This document shows, piece by piece, positions 44,664 through 55,539 of a stretch of 64,000 nt of DNA. Positions within the stretch are counted from its first letter, which is position 1. Each line of letters begins with the position of its first letter. The stretch comes from Cellulosimicrobium cellulans. GTDB lineage: Bacteria > Actinomycetota > Actinomycetes > Actinomycetales > Cellulomonadaceae. Made by a program: the position numbers and the translations under genes. Under the pieces are notes generated by a model, which did no database searches, was not told the DNA's origin, and was given only the letters and a program-made list of their open reading frames with translations. Location: the NCBI RefSeq assembly GCF_007679345.1, contig NZ_VEGH01000014.1, positions 81,419-145,418 of the forward strand, read 5' to 3'.

Positions 44664-44938
44664 CGGGCTCTCCTGGCGTGCGTGGGGGCTGGCGGTGCGG
44701 GCGGGTGGTGGGCGGTGCGCACGCGCGTCGTGCCAGGAGGGGTCCCGGGCGGCCGGTGCCGGTGTGCGGCGCCCCGGGCGACGGTCGGTGTCGCGGTCTG
44801 CGGGGGCGCCGGGGCCGCGTGCCCCGGGGGGCCTGCGGGCACAGCCGAGCGTGCGCTGGTCAGCGACACATTCGGCGGGACATGCGGCCCACAGTACGGA
44901 GCGGCCACCAGGAGGTGGAACAGCCGTCTCGGATGATG

Positions 44939-44951
44939 GGACACGCTGTCC
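44939..44951. promoter_or_regulatory. 13-base palindrome upstream of metY
   Basis: GGACA-CGC-TGTCC is a perfect dyad, a size usual for a repressor dimer. A methionine or sulfur regulator is possible; no consensus known to me matches. Confidence 0.35.
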
Positions 44952-45058
44952 ACCGCGCGACGTCCCGGGTGGGCAGAACGGCACGTCGGGACCCGTCCGC
45001 GTGCTCCGGGCGGGTGATTCGCGTCCGTCGCTGTCCGGTTCGTCCCGAACCACGCCGA

Positions 45059-45092
45059 TGTGACTCGTGTGAACGGTGTGACTCGTGTTCAC
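45059..45092 (+). promoter_or_regulatory. Direct repeat with Crp-like half-sites upstream of the NlpC/P60 gene
   Basis: TGTGACTCGTGT occurs at 45059-45070 and 45077-45088. The second copy continues to TTCAC, giving GTGA-N7-TCAC. Crp/GlxR sites are GTGA-N6-TCAC, so the match is one base too wide. Confidence 0.35.
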
Positions 45093-45116
45093 TTCTGTGA
45101 TTTTCCCCGGTAGCGT
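45089..45116 (+). promoter_or_regulatory. Candidate promoter for the NlpC/P60 gene
   Basis: TTCACT (45089-45094) and TAGCGT (45111-45116) are 16 bases apart. The -35 overlaps the second repeat, so an activator or repressor bound there could control it. Confidence 0.4.
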
Positions 45117-45202
45117 CCTTCGCGGGGCGCGGGACTTTCCGCCGGCCCCGGCCGCGCACGACGTGCGCGGGGGGCGGCGGACAGGCGACGAGAGGCAGAC
45201 GG

Positions 45203-46588
45203 GTGCGGACGACGGGACGAGCGCGCGCGGCGCGCGGGGCAGCCGCGGCGATCACGGCGGCGGTGCTCCTGCTGCCCGCGGGCGGGGTGGCGCTGGCCGA
45301 CCCGGACGTGAGCGACCAGGACGTCCGGGACGCGCGGCAGGCCGTGTCGTCCGCGTCCTCGGCGGTCGCCGGCATCGAGGTCCGGCTCGCGGAGCTCAGC
45401 ACGCAGGCCGAGACCAGCCAGGTGGCGGTGCAGCAGGCGGGTGAGGCGTACGCGCAGGCCCAGGCCGACCTGGCCGCCGCGCAGCAGGCGGCCGCCGACG
45501 CCGCCACGCGGTACGACGAGGCGCAGGAGCAGTTCACCTCCGCCCGGGCGACGCTGGTCGCGATCGCCCGCGAGGCGGCCCGCTCGGGCGGCTCGATGGA
45601 CACCCTGCAGGCCCTGCTCTCCGCCGACGGCTTCGAGGAGGTCGTCCAGCGCAGCGAGGGGCTGTCGCACGTCAGCTCGAAGGCCGACCAGGCCGTGCAG
45701 GGCTACCTCGCCGCCGAGCAGGTCGCCACGACGCTCAAGGGCAAGGCCGACGAGGCCGCCGCCGCGCGCACGGCCGCCGCGGCCGGGGCCGAGGACGCGC
45801 TCGCCGCGGCGCAGCAGACGCAGGCGGACGCCGACGCGGCCGTCGCCTCCGCGCAGGCGGAGCGCGCGGGCCTGATCCAGCAGCTCGCCGCCGCCCGGAG
45901 CACCAGCGCCGAGGTCGAGCAGGCGCGCCAGGACCAGATCGACGCCGAGCGCCGGCAGCGCGCCGAGGCCGCCGCCCAGGCCGAGCGCACCGCCACCCCC
46001 GCGGTCGGCACGCCCGCGGCGGGCGGCGGCAGCACGACGCCGGCGGCGGGCGGGGGGACGACCGCGCCGTCGACGCCCAGCACGCCCTCGACGCCGAGCA
46101 CGCCCTCGACGCCCAGCACGCCGTCGAACCCCGGCACCCCCTCGACGCCCACCCCGCCGCCGGTCACGACGCCGCCCGTCACCCCGCCCCCGGTCACGAC
46201 CCCGCCGCCGGTGTCCGCGAGCAAGGCGGAGACCGCGATCGCCTGGGCCCGGACCAAGCTGGGCCTGCCCTACGTCTGGGGCGGCACCGGTCCCAACGGG
46301 TACGACTGCTCGGGCCTGACCCAGGGCGCGTGGAAGGCGGCCGGCGTCAGCCTGAACCGCACCTCCCGCGACCAGTACCGCCAGGTCACCAAGATCGCGT
46401 ACAGCGACCTGCAGCCGGGCGACCTGGTGTTCTGGGGCACCAACAAGAACGACGCGAGCAGCGTCTACCACGTGGCGCTCTACATCGGGAACGGCCAGAT
46501 CCTCGAGGCCCCGAGCGAGGGCAAGCCGGTGCGGGTCGCCGCCATGCGGTACTCGAACTCCATGGCCTACGCGGGCCGCGTCGGCTGA
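45203..46588 (+). CDS. NlpC/P60 peptidoglycan endopeptidase (RipA-like)
   Basis: A 461-residue secreted cell-wall hydrolase. A signal peptide (1-32, cleavage near LADPD) is followed by a long coiled coil (about 35-270, Ala/Gln/Glu-rich), typical of the autoinhibitory or targeting region of RipA/CwlO-type enzymes. A Pro/Thr linker of STP repeats and PPPVTTPP leads to the NlpC domain. Catalytic residues are Cys369 (YDCSGL), His423 (VYHVALYIG) and Glu435 (ILEAPS), the Cys-His-Glu triad known from RipA. It cleaves stem peptides during daughter-cell separation. GAGAGG precedes the GTG. Confidence 0.92.
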   Translation: MRTTGRARAARGAAAAITAAVLLLPAGGVALADPDVSDQDVRDARQAVSSASSAVAGIEVRLAELSTQAETSQVAVQQAGEAYAQAQADLAAAQQAAADAATRYDEAQEQFTSARATLVAIAREAARSGGSMDTLQALLSADGFEEVVQRSEGLSHVSSKADQAVQGYLAAEQVATTLKGKADEAAAARTAAAAGAEDALAAAQQTQADADAAVASAQAERAGLIQQLAAARSTSAEVEQARQDQIDAERRQRAEAAAQAERTATPAVGTPAAGGGSTTPAAGGGTTAPSTPSTPSTPSTPSTPSTPSNPGTPSTPTPPPVTTPPVTPPPVTTPPPVSASKAETAIAWARTKLGLPYVWGGTGPNGYDCSGLTQGAWKAAGVSLNRTSRDQYRQVTKIAYSDLQPGDLVFWGTNKNDASSVYHVALYIGNGQILEAPSEGKPVRVAAMRYSNSMAYAGRVG

Positions 46589-46610
46589 GCCGGCGCCGCC
46601 CCCGCGGGCG

Positions 46611-46659
46611 ACGACGACGGGCCCCGGCGCGCGTGCTGCGCACCGGGGCCCGTCGTCGT
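46611..46659 (+). terminator. Strong terminator after the NlpC/P60 gene
   Basis: Perfect 17-base arms starting ACGACGACGGGCC around a 15-base loop, 22 bases after the stop. Confidence 0.8.
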
Positions 46660-46661
46660 GC

Positions 46662-46685
46662 ACGGCCCGCCGGGAGGCGGGCCGT
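46662..46685 (-). terminator. Hairpin terminator after ppa
   Basis: ACGGCCCGCC and GGCGGGCCGT flank GGGA, five bases beyond the ppa stop (minus strand). It stands back to back with the terminator of the converging gene. Confidence 0.75.
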
Positions 46686-46690
46686 CCTGC

Positions 46691-47188
46691 TCAGTGCTGG
46701 TCGTACCCCGCGTCGATCGCGCGCTGCCGGGAGCGCTCGATCTCGGCCTCGGCCTCGGCGCGGCCGACCCAGTGCGCGCCCTCGACCGACTTGCCCGGCT
46801 CCAGGTCCTTGTAGACCTCGAAGAAGTGCTGGATCTCGAGGCGGTGGAAGTCCGAGACGTCGTCGATGTCCTGGCGCCACGCGGCGCGCTGGTCGCCCGT
46901 CGGCACGCAGAGCACCTTGTCGTCGCCGCCGGCCTCGTCGCGCATGCGGAACATGCCCAGCGCGCGGCAGCGGATCAGGCAGCCGGGGAACGTCGGCTCC
47001 TCGAGCAGCACGAGCGCGTCCAGCGGGTCGCCGTCCTCGCCCAGCGTGCCGTCGATGAAGCCGTAGTCGTCGGGGTACCGGGTCGAGGTGAACAGCATGC
47101 GGTCCAGGCGGATCCGTCCGGTCGCATGGTCGACCTCGTACTTGTTCCGCTGGCCCTTGGGGATCTCGATCGTGACGTCGAACTCCAC
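46691..47188 (-). CDS. ppa: Inorganic pyrophosphatase (family I)
   Basis: Ppa hydrolyses pyrophosphate to drive biosynthetic reactions. The 165-residue product starts [20 protein letters not shown] and holds the signature DGDPLDA (52-58) with the metal-binding Asp residues, [11 protein letters not shown] before it, and [13 protein letters not shown] near the C-terminus. GTG start with GAAGGAG. It is divergent from dacB, as in most actinobacteria. Confidence 0.97.
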   Translation of the reverse strand: MEFDVTIEIPKGQRNKYEVDHATGRIRLDRMLFTSTRYPDDYGFIDGTLGEDGDPLDALVLLEEPTFPGCLIRCRALGMFRMRDEAGGDDKVLCVPTGDQRAAWRQDIDDVSDFHRLEIQHFFEVYKDLEPGKSVEGAHWVGRAEAEAEIERSRQRAIDAGYDQH

Positions 47189-47327
47189 ACCTGCTCCTTC
47201 GTCTCCGCCGCCGGCGACCGTGGCGCTGCGGCGCGCAGCTGATCACGGCGGCGTGCCAGGTGGTGGCCCGTCGCCTTCAAGCCCCTAGTGTGACGCACGG
47301 ACGGCTCGGCGGTGGCCCGGGCCGCGG

Positions 47328-48767
47328 ATGTCGACGGGAACGGGTGGTCCGGTGGCGCGCGCGGGAAGGACGGTGGGCGTCTCGGCGCTCGTGCTGGTGC
47401 TCGCGGGCGGCGCCTACGCGACCGCGGACGCCTACGACGTCGTCCCGGGGGTGGTCACGCTCGCGCCCGAGGCCGCGCCGGCGGCCCCGTTCCCCCAGGT
47501 GCCCGGGGCGACCACGACCGGCGCGGGCGCCGCGGTGCTCGCCGACCTGGACCCCGCGGTCCCGGCGCCGGACGCCGCCCGGGTGCAGCCGCTCCTGGAC
47601 GGCCTCGCGGTCGACCCGCGGCTGGGACCCAGCGTGGGGGCGGTGGTGGCCGACGCGCTCACCGGCGAGGTGCTGGGCGAGCACGCCTCCGACGCGGCAC
47701 GCACGCCCGCGTCCACGGCGAAGCTCGTCACCGGCGTCGCGGCGCTGACCCGGCTCGGGGCCGACCGCACCTTCGACACCACGGTGCGTCAGGGCGCCGG
47801 GGACCAGGTCGTCCTGGTCGGCGGCGGCGACATGATGCTGGCCGCGGGCGCGGGCGACCCGGACGCGGTGAACGGCCGCGCCGGCCTCGCCGACCTCGCG
47901 GCCGAGGTGGCGGTGCAGCTGCGCCTGGCCGGCCGGGACACCGTGACCGTCGGCCTCGACGACACGCTGTTCAGCGGGCCGGCGACCGCGCCCGGCTGGG
48001 ACCCCGCCGACCTGGCCGCCGGGTACGTCGCCCCGGTCGCGCCGCTGGCCGTCGACATCGCGAAGATCTCCGCGGGGGAGTACCCGCCCCGCCGGGCCGA
48101 CCCCGCGCTGCACGCCGCCACGGAGTTCGCCGCCCGGCTCACCGAGGCCGGCATCACCGTCACCGGCAGCCCGGCGCGGGTGTCCGCGCCGGCGACCGGC
48201 GACGTGCTCGGCGTCGTGTCCTCGGCGCCGGTGCCCGAGGTCGCGCAGTACTTCCTCGACACCTCGGACAACACGATCACCGAGGTGGTCGCCCGGATGG
48301 TCGCGCTCGACCTGGGCCTGCCCGGCAGCTTCGAGGGCGCCACCCAGGCGGTGCTGCGCACCGCGCAGACCCTCGGCGTGGACACCGCCGGCGCGACGCT
48401 GGCCGACGCCTCCGGCCTGGCGGACGGGTCGGCGCTGCCGCCGCGGATGCTGCTCGACCTCCTGCAGCTGGTCGTGGACCCGGCGCACCCCGAGCTGCGC
48501 GAGGTGAGCAACGGCATGCCGATCGGCGGCCTGACCGGGACGCTCGCCGACCGGTTCCGGTCCGGTGACGCGACCGGGCTGGTGCGCGCGAAGACGGGCA
48601 GCCTGACCAGCGTCACCTCGCTCGCCGGGTCGGTGCTGGACGCCGACGGCCGGCTGCTGCTGTTCGTGCTCATGGCCGACCAGACCGGGGCGGTGGGGCA
48701 GTACCAGCCCCGCCAGGCGCTCGACGGGTTCGTCTCGGCGCTCGCGGGCTGCGGCTGCCGGGGCTGA
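47328..48767 (+). CDS. dacB: D-alanyl-D-alanine carboxypeptidase/endopeptidase (S13)
   Basis: A 479-residue periplasmic-side penicillin-binding protein of the S13 family that trims peptidoglycan peptides. An N-terminal hydrophobic segment (about 14-34) anchors or exports it. The three active-site motifs are PASTAKL (Ser129, Lys132), SDN in LDTSDNTITE and KTG in RAKTGSLTS. The S13 insertion (about 150-300) is present. The ATG at 47328 gives a short Ser/Gly/Thr leader; a GTG at 47352 is also possible. Confidence 0.92.
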   Translation: MSTGTGGPVARAGRTVGVSALVLVLAGGAYATADAYDVVPGVVTLAPEAAPAAPFPQVPGATTTGAGAAVLADLDPAVPAPDAARVQPLLDGLAVDPRLGPSVGAVVADALTGEVLGEHASDAARTPASTAKLVTGVAALTRLGADRTFDTTVRQGAGDQVVLVGGGDMMLAAGAGDPDAVNGRAGLADLAAEVAVQLRLAGRDTVTVGLDDTLFSGPATAPGWDPADLAAGYVAPVAPLAVDIAKISAGEYPPRRADPALHAATEFAARLTEAGITVTGSPARVSAPATGDVLGVVSSAPVPEVAQYFLDTSDNTITEVVARMVALDLGLPGSFEGATQAVLRTAQTLGVDTAGATLADASGLADGSALPPRMLLDLLQLVVDPAHPELREVSNGMPIGGLTGTLADRFRSGDATGLVRAKTGSLTSVTSLAGSVLDADGRLLLFVLMADQTGAVGQYQPRQALDGFVSALAGCGCRG

Positions 48768-48831
48768 CCCCGGGCGGGGCGCGGGCGGGCTGGTCGCGCG
48801 GGCGGGCGCTCGCGCGCCCGCGGCCTGATCC

Positions 48832-48889
48832 CCACCGGATCGTCCCGGTGCCTGCCGATCGGTCGGGTGGCGGCGGGACGATCGGGTGG
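48832..48889. repeat. Inverted repeat with third arm upstream of the metalloprotease gene
   Basis: Arms 48832-48847 (starting CCACCGGATCG) and 48874-48889 pair over 16 bases with one mismatch. The spacer holds a further partial copy of the right arm (48856-48870). It follows dacB by about 65 bases. Confidence 0.55.
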
Positions 48890-48938
48890 AGACGCGGACC
48901 GGCGCGGCCCCGCGCGGCGACCCGCGGCGCCGCGTGGT

Positions 48939-48944
48939 TACGGT
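48939..48944 (+). promoter_or_regulatory. -10 hexamer of a probable leaderless promoter for the metalloprotease gene
   Basis: TACGGT lies six bases before the GTG at 48951, with no Shine-Dalgarno in between. Confidence 0.55.
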
Positions 48945-48950
48945 GGGCGG

Positions 48951-50063
48951 GTGCAGCCCGCCGTCGACTGGGACCTGGCCGCCCGGCTCGCCGCGCGCGC
49001 GGTGCGGTCCGGGCCCGCCGCCACGCGCGCCGAGCGGGAGGCGGTCGTGGCGGACCTGCGCGCCGCGGCGCCGGTCGCCGCGGAGCACGTGGCGCGGATC
49101 ACCGGCATGTCGGCCGCCGACCCGGGCGCCCCCGCGCACGAGGTGCGGGTCGTCGACCGCGCGTCCTGGGCCCGGGCCAACGTCCGCTCGCTGGCCGCGC
49201 TGACCGACCGGGTGGGGGTGCCTGCGGCCCGCGGGCTGCGCGGCACCGCCGGTGCCGGGCAGGTCGCCGCGGTGCTCGGCCTGCTGTCGGGCGCGGTGCT
49301 CGGGCAGTACGACCCCTGGGGCGGCCGCGGGACGCTGCTGCTCGTCGCGCCGAACGTGCTCGCGGTCGAGCGCGCGCTCGGCGTCGACCCCGCCGACTTC
49401 CGGCTGTGGGTGACGCTGCACGAGCAGACCCACGCCCAGCAGTTCGCCGCCGCGCCGTGGCTGGTCGGGCACCTGACCGACCGGCTGCGCGCCCTGCTGG
49501 CGGAGGACGCCGGGCGGCCGTGGTGGTCGCCCCGGGGCGGCGCCGCCGCGGAGCAGCGGACCGCGCAGCAGCGGGCCACGCCGGAGGGGGCCGCGGAGCA
49601 GGCGGCGGGCGCGCCCGGGTGCGCCGCCGTCGCGGGCGGGGCCCCCGCCGCGGGCGGGGCCGCCGGCCGACGCCCCCGGTCGCTGCTCGACCTCCTCGAC
49701 CCCCGGCAGCGGGTGCTGCTCGACGAGGTCGGCGCCGCGATGGCGCTGCTCGAGGGGCACGCCGACGTGACGATGGACGCCGTGGGCCGGGCGGTCGTGC
49801 CCTCGGTGCGCCGCATCCGCCGCCGGTTCGAGGCGCGCCGGGACGGCGCCGCGGGTACCGGCGGGATGCGCACCGCCCTGCGCGCGGTGCTCGGGATGGA
49901 CGTGAAGCTCGCCCAGTACCGCGAGGGCGCGGCGTTCGTGCGCGCGGTCCGCCGCCGGGTCGGCACCGACGGGTTGAACGCGGTGTGGACCGGGGCGGAC
50001 GCGCTGCCGTCCGCCGCCGAGATCGCGGACCCGGCCGCCTGGGTGCGCCGGGTGCACGGCTGA
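48951..50063 (+). CDS. Zinc-dependent metalloprotease family (DUF2342)
   Basis: A 370-residue soluble protein of the actinobacterial DUF2342 group, often labelled coenzyme F420-associated or zinc-dependent hydrolase; the true substrate is unknown. The zinc motif is HEQTH (157-161), followed by AQQF, and a second conserved motif [14 protein letters not shown] provides a Glu or His. An Ala/Gly-rich insertion lies at about 195-235. GTG at 48951 is chosen over a longer frame because a -10-like hexamer sits six bases before it. tilS follows after one base. Confidence 0.84.
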   Translation: MQPAVDWDLAARLAARAVRSGPAATRAEREAVVADLRAAAPVAAEHVARITGMSAADPGAPAHEVRVVDRASWARANVRSLAALTDRVGVPAARGLRGTAGAGQVAAVLGLLSGAVLGQYDPWGGRGTLLLVAPNVLAVERALGVDPADFRLWVTLHEQTHAQQFAAAPWLVGHLTDRLRALLAEDAGRPWWSPRGGAAAEQRTAQQRATPEGAAEQAAGAPGCAAVAGGAPAAGGAAGRRPRSLLDLLDPRQRVLLDEVGAAMALLEGHADVTMDAVGRAVVPSVRRIRRRFEARRDGAAGTGGMRTALRAVLGMDVKLAQYREGAAFVRAVRRRVGTDGLNAVWTGADALPSAAEIADPAAWVRRVHG

Positions 50064-50064
50064 C

Positions 50065-51288
50065 GTGGCCGGTCCCCACCCGGCGGTCGCCGCCGTCCGC
50101 GGGGCCGCGGCGGCGGCGCTCGCGGACCTCCCGGACGGTGCCCTGGTGCTCGTCGCCTGCTCGGGCGGCCCGGACTCGCTGGCCCTCGCGGCCGGGGCGG
50201 CGTTCGTGGCGGGGTCCCGGGCCCGGCGCGGCGCGCCCGGACCGCGCGTCGGGGCGGTCGTCGTCGACCACGGCCTGCAGCCGGGCAGCGCCGCGGTCGC
50301 GGGACGGGCGGCGCGGGACTGCCGGGCGCTCGGCCTGGACCCGGTGGAGGTGGTGGCGGTCGACGCGACCGGGTCGGGCGGTCCGGAGGCCGCGGCGCGG
50401 GACGCCCGGTACGCGGCCCTCACCGCCGCCGCGGACCGGCACGGCGCGGCGGCGGTGCTGCTCGGGCACACCCGCGACGACCAGGCCGAGGGCGTGCTGC
50501 TGGGCCTGGCCCGCGGCTCCGGGGCGCGGTCGCTCGCCGGGATGCCCGCGGTCCGCGGCGTGCTGCGCCGGCCCCTGCTGGGGCTGTCGCGCGCCGAGAC
50601 GGTCGCCGCGTGCGCCGCGCTCGGGCTGGACCCGTGGCACGACCCGACGAACGTGCCGTCCGAGGGCGACGCCGGCGCCCCGGCCCGGTCCCGGGTCCGC
50701 GCGCGGGTGCTGCCGGTGCTGGAGCGCGAGCTCGGCCCGGGGGTCGCGGCCGCGCTCGCCCGGTCGGCGGACCTGCTGCGCGAGGACGCGGATGCGCTCG
50801 ACGCGCTGGCGGCCGACCTGCTGGCCCGCGCGGAGGCCGCCGCGGCGGCTCCGGCGGCGGGCGCAGCGGGCACCCGCGCGACCGGCGGTCCCGCGGGTCG
50901 CGAGCCCGCGACGCCAGGCCCCGCGACGCCGGGCGCCGCGGGTGCCCCCGGCGGCACCCCCGCCCCCGCCGTCCTGCTCGACCCCGCCGTCCTCGCCGCC
51001 GCTCCCGCGGCCCTGCGGCACCGCGCCCTGCGGGCCGCCGCCGTCCGCGCGGGCGCCCCCGCCGGGTCCGTCAGCCGGGCGCACGTGGCGGCCGTCGCCG
51101 CGCTCGTCACCGACTGGCGCGGGCAGGGGCCCGTGCACCTGCCCGGGCGCGTCGCGGCGTGGCGCGCGTGTGGCAGGCTTGCGCTGCGCGCAGCATCCCC
51201 GTCGTCCGTCCCGGGCGACGTCGTGCGCGCGGGCCCGGGGGCACGCCGGGCCGTCGACCCGGACGACGAGGGAGAGCCGCAGCGGTGA
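50065..51288 (+). CDS. tilS: tRNA(Ile)-lysidine synthetase
   Basis: TilS converts the wobble C of tRNA-Ile(CAU) to lysidine and is essential. The 407-residue product has the PP-loop SGGPDS (33-38), [22 protein letters not shown] and [10 protein letters not shown]. The C-terminal part is Ala/Gly/Pro-rich with several low-complexity inserts (about 265-310). GTG one base after the metalloprotease stop. The stop overlaps the hpt start by four bases. Confidence 0.95.
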   Translation: MAGPHPAVAAVRGAAAAALADLPDGALVLVACSGGPDSLALAAGAAFVAGSRARRGAPGPRVGAVVVDHGLQPGSAAVAGRAARDCRALGLDPVEVVAVDATGSGGPEAAARDARYAALTAAADRHGAAAVLLGHTRDDQAEGVLLGLARGSGARSLAGMPAVRGVLRRPLLGLSRAETVAACAALGLDPWHDPTNVPSEGDAGAPARSRVRARVLPVLERELGPGVAAALARSADLLREDADALDALAADLLARAEAAAAAPAAGAAGTRATGGPAGREPATPGPATPGAAGAPGGTPAPAVLLDPAVLAAAPAALRHRALRAAAVRAGAPAGSVSRAHVAAVAALVTDWRGQGPVHLPGRVAAWRACGRLALRAASPSSVPGDVVRAGPGARRAVDPDDEGEPQR

Positions 51289-51839
51289 ACGTGGACGACA
51301 TGGGCGCGGACCTGGAGCGCGTGCTCCTCACCGAGGAGCAGCTCGGCACCCGCCTGGACGAGATCGCCGCGCAGATCGACGCGGACTACGCCGGGCGGGA
51401 GATCCTGCTCGTCGGTGTGCTCAAGGGCGCCGTCATGGTGATGGCCGACCTGGCCCGCCGGATCAGCACCCCGCTCGCGATGGACTGGATGGCGGTGTCC
51501 TCCTACGGCTCCGGCACCAAGTCCTCCGGCGTCGTGCGGATCCTCAAGGACCTGGACGCCGACCTCACGGGCCGGCACGTGCTGATCGTCGAGGACATCA
51601 TCGACTCCGGCCTGACCCTGTCCTGGCTGCTCGCGAACCTGCGCAGCCGCGGCCCGGCGTCGGTCGAGATCGCCACGATGCTGCGCAAGCCGGAGGCCGC
51701 CAAGGTCGAGGTGGACGTGCGCTACGTCGGGTTCGACATCCCGAACGAGTTCGTCGTCGGCTACGGCCTCGACTACGCGGAGAAGTACCGCAACCTGCCG
51801 TTCGTCGGCACCCTGGCGCCGCACGTCTACTCGTCCTGA
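51285..51839 (+). CDS. hpt: Hypoxanthine(-guanine) phosphoribosyltransferase
   Basis: Hpt salvages hypoxanthine and guanine to IMP and GMP. The 184-residue product has the PRPP motif [13 protein letters not shown] (99-111), [26 protein letters not shown] and the base-binding [16 protein letters not shown] at 51285 overlaps the tilS stop by four bases (GTGA); a longer frame upstream is tilS in another frame. The tilS–hpt–ftsH order is conserved across many bacteria. Confidence 0.96.
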   Translation: MNVDDMGADLERVLLTEEQLGTRLDEIAAQIDADYAGREILLVGVLKGAVMVMADLARRISTPLAMDWMAVSSYGSGTKSSGVVRILKDLDADLTGRHVLIVEDIIDSGLTLSWLLANLRSRGPASVEIATMLRKPEAAKVEVDVRYVGFDIPNEFVVGYGLDYAEKYRNLPFVGTLAPHVYSS

Positions 51840-51969
51840 CCGCGGGTCCCGCGCGGGGGTGCGTCCTGCCCTGGGCGAACACGGGCCGTCCGCCCCAGGT
51901 TCGGCGTGTAACTTCTGAAGACTCCACCCCTGCGACCGGAGGGACGAGGGGGCCTGCCCCCGTCTGCAC

Positions 51970-53997
<2,028 letters not shown>

Positions 53998-53999
53998 GC

Positions 54000-54602
54000 G
54001 TGGCGGCCGACGGCCGCGGCCGCCGCCGCGAGGTCCCGCCCTACGACGCCGCCCGGGCGGAGGCGGCGGTCCGGGAGCTGCTGCTCGCGGTGGGGGAGGA
54101 CCCCGAGCGCGAGGGGCTGCGGGACACGCCGGCGCGCGTGGCGCGGGCGTACCAGGAGATCTTCGCCGGCCTGCGCCAGGACCCGCGGGACGTGCTCAGC
54201 GCGACCTTCGACATCGGGCACGAGGAGATGGTCCTGGTCCGGGACATCGAGGTGTACTCGACCTGCGAGCACCACCTCGTGCCGTTCCACGGCGTCGCGC
54301 ACATCGGCTACATCCCCGGAACCTCCGGGAAGGTCACCGGCCTGAGCAAGCTCGCGCGCCTCGTCGACGTCTACGCGCGCCGGCCGCAGGTGCAGGAGCG
54401 CATGACGGGCGAGATCGCGGACGCGCTGGTCGAGATCCTGGAACCGCGCGGCGTGCTGGTCGTCGTCGAGTGCGAGCACCTGTGCATGTCGATGCGCGGC
54501 GTCCGCAAGCCCGGCTCCCGCACCGTCACGTCCGCGGTGCGCGGGCAGATGCGCGACCCGGCGACCCGCGCCGAGGCGATGAGCCTCGTCACGGCCCGCT
54601 GA
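54000..54602 (+). CDS. folE: GTP cyclohydrolase I
   Basis: FolE opens GTP to dihydroneopterin triphosphate, the first step of folate synthesis. The 200-residue product has zinc ligands Cys89, His92 ([10 protein letters not shown]) and Cys162 ([11 protein letters not shown]), plus [18 protein letters not shown] and [14 protein letters not shown]. The GTG at 54000 is three bases after the ftsH stop. It leads the folate cluster with folP and the folB-folK gene. Confidence 0.97.
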   Translation: MAADGRGRRREVPPYDAARAEAAVRELLLAVGEDPEREGLRDTPARVARAYQEIFAGLRQDPRDVLSATFDIGHEEMVLVRDIEVYSTCEHHLVPFHGVAHIGYIPGTSGKVTGLSKLARLVDVYARRPQVQERMTGEIADALVEILEPRGVLVVVECEHLCMSMRGVRKPGSRTVTSAVRGQMRDPATRAEAMSLVTAR

Positions 54603-54642
54603 GGGGCGCGGACCCGGTTCCCGCGGGCCCCCGACGACCGCC

Positions 54643-54648
54643 TAGGCT
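54643..54648 (+). promoter_or_regulatory. -10 hexamer of a probable leaderless promoter for folP
   Basis: TAGGCT lies six bases before the folP GTG. No Shine-Dalgarno is visible in the 52-base gap after folE. Confidence 0.55.
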
Positions 54649-54654
54649 GACTGC

Positions 54655-55539
54655 GTGCGCACCCCCTCGCCGCTCCCGCCCGGGCTGACCGACGCCGGTC
54701 GGGCGGGCCGGACCCTGGTCATGGGGGTGGTGAACGTGACGCCGGACTCGTTCTCCGACGGCGGGCGGTGGTTCGCGCCCGACGCCGCGGTGGCCCACGG
54801 GCTGGGGCTGCTGGCCGACGGGGCGGACCTGCTGGACGTCGGCGGCGAGTCGACGCGGCCGGGTGCCGAGCGGGTGCCCGTGGCCGAGGAGCTGGACCGG
54901 GTGCTGCCGGTGATCCGCGAGCTGGCGTCCCGCGGCGCGGCCGTCAGCGTGGACACCACGCGCGCCGAGGTGGCGGAGGCGGCCGTGGCCGCGGGGGCCG
55001 TGGTGGTCAACGACGTGTCCGGAGGCCTGGCCGACCCGGCGATCCGCGAGGTCGTCGCCCGCACCGGCGTCGTGTACGTGGCGATGCACTGGCGCGGGCA
55101 CGCGGACGTCATGGACTCCCTGGCGCAGTACGACGACGTGGTGACGGACGTGCGCCGCGAGCTCGCCGACCGGGTCGCCGAGCTGCGCGCGGCCGGGGTC
55201 GCCGACCACCAGGTCGTGCTCGACCCGGGGCTGGGGTTCGCCAAGCCCGGCTCCGCGAACTGGCCGCTGCTCGCTCGGCTGCCCGAGCTCGTCGCCGACG
55301 GGTTCCCGGTGCTGGTCGGCGCCTCGCGCAAGCGGTTCCTCGGCCACCTGCTGGCGGGCGAGGACGGCGTGCCGGTCGGGCCCGAGCAGCGGGACGCCGC
55401 GACCGCGGCGGTGTCGGCGCTCGCCGCGGCCGCGGGGGCGTGGTGCGTGCGGGTGCACGAGGCACGAGGAACGGCCGACGCGGTGCGCGTCGCGGCCCGG
55501 TGGAGGGCGGCTGCGCCGTCCGGGGAGGACGAGGGATGA
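54655..55539 (+). CDS. folP: Dihydropteroate synthase
   Basis: FolP joins p-aminobenzoate to dihydropterin pyrophosphate and is the sulfonamide target. The 294-residue TIM barrel has MGVVNVTPDSFSDGG (23-37), DVGGESTRPGAE, VVNDVSGG, DPGLGFAK and GASRKRFLG. GTG start six bases after TAGGCT. Its stop overlaps the folB-folK start by four bases. Confidence 0.97.
   Translation: MRTPSPLPPGLTDAGRAGRTLVMGVVNVTPDSFSDGGRWFAPDAAVAHGLGLLADGADLLDVGGESTRPGAERVPVAEELDRVLPVIRELASRGAAVSVDTTRAEVAEAAVAAGAVVVNDVSGGLADPAIREVVARTGVVYVAMHWRGHADVMDSLAQYDDVVTDVRRELADRVAELRAAGVADHQVVLDPGLGFAKPGSANWPLLARLPELVADGFPVLVGASRKRFLGHLLAGEDGVPVGPEQRDAATAAVSALAAAAGAWCVRVHEARGTADAVRVAARWRAAAPSGEDEG

Larger units (their letters stand above)
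44664..45202. other. 539-base divergent intergenic region (metY / NlpC-P60 gene)
   Basis: No gene is supported. On the metY side the perfect 13-base palindrome GGACACGCTGTCC (44939-44951) lies about 276 bases before the start, and I do not recognise a SAM-type riboswitch in the leader. On the other side lie two direct copies of TGTGACTCGTGT and a candidate promoter. A longer minus-strand frame through this region has no family match. Confidence 0.6.

Noticed and set aside
44660..44953. A 97-residue minus-strand frame in the metY leader as a leader peptide
   Set aside because: No Cys or Met cluster near an attenuator-like structure, and Pro/His/Ala composition typical of random frames here.
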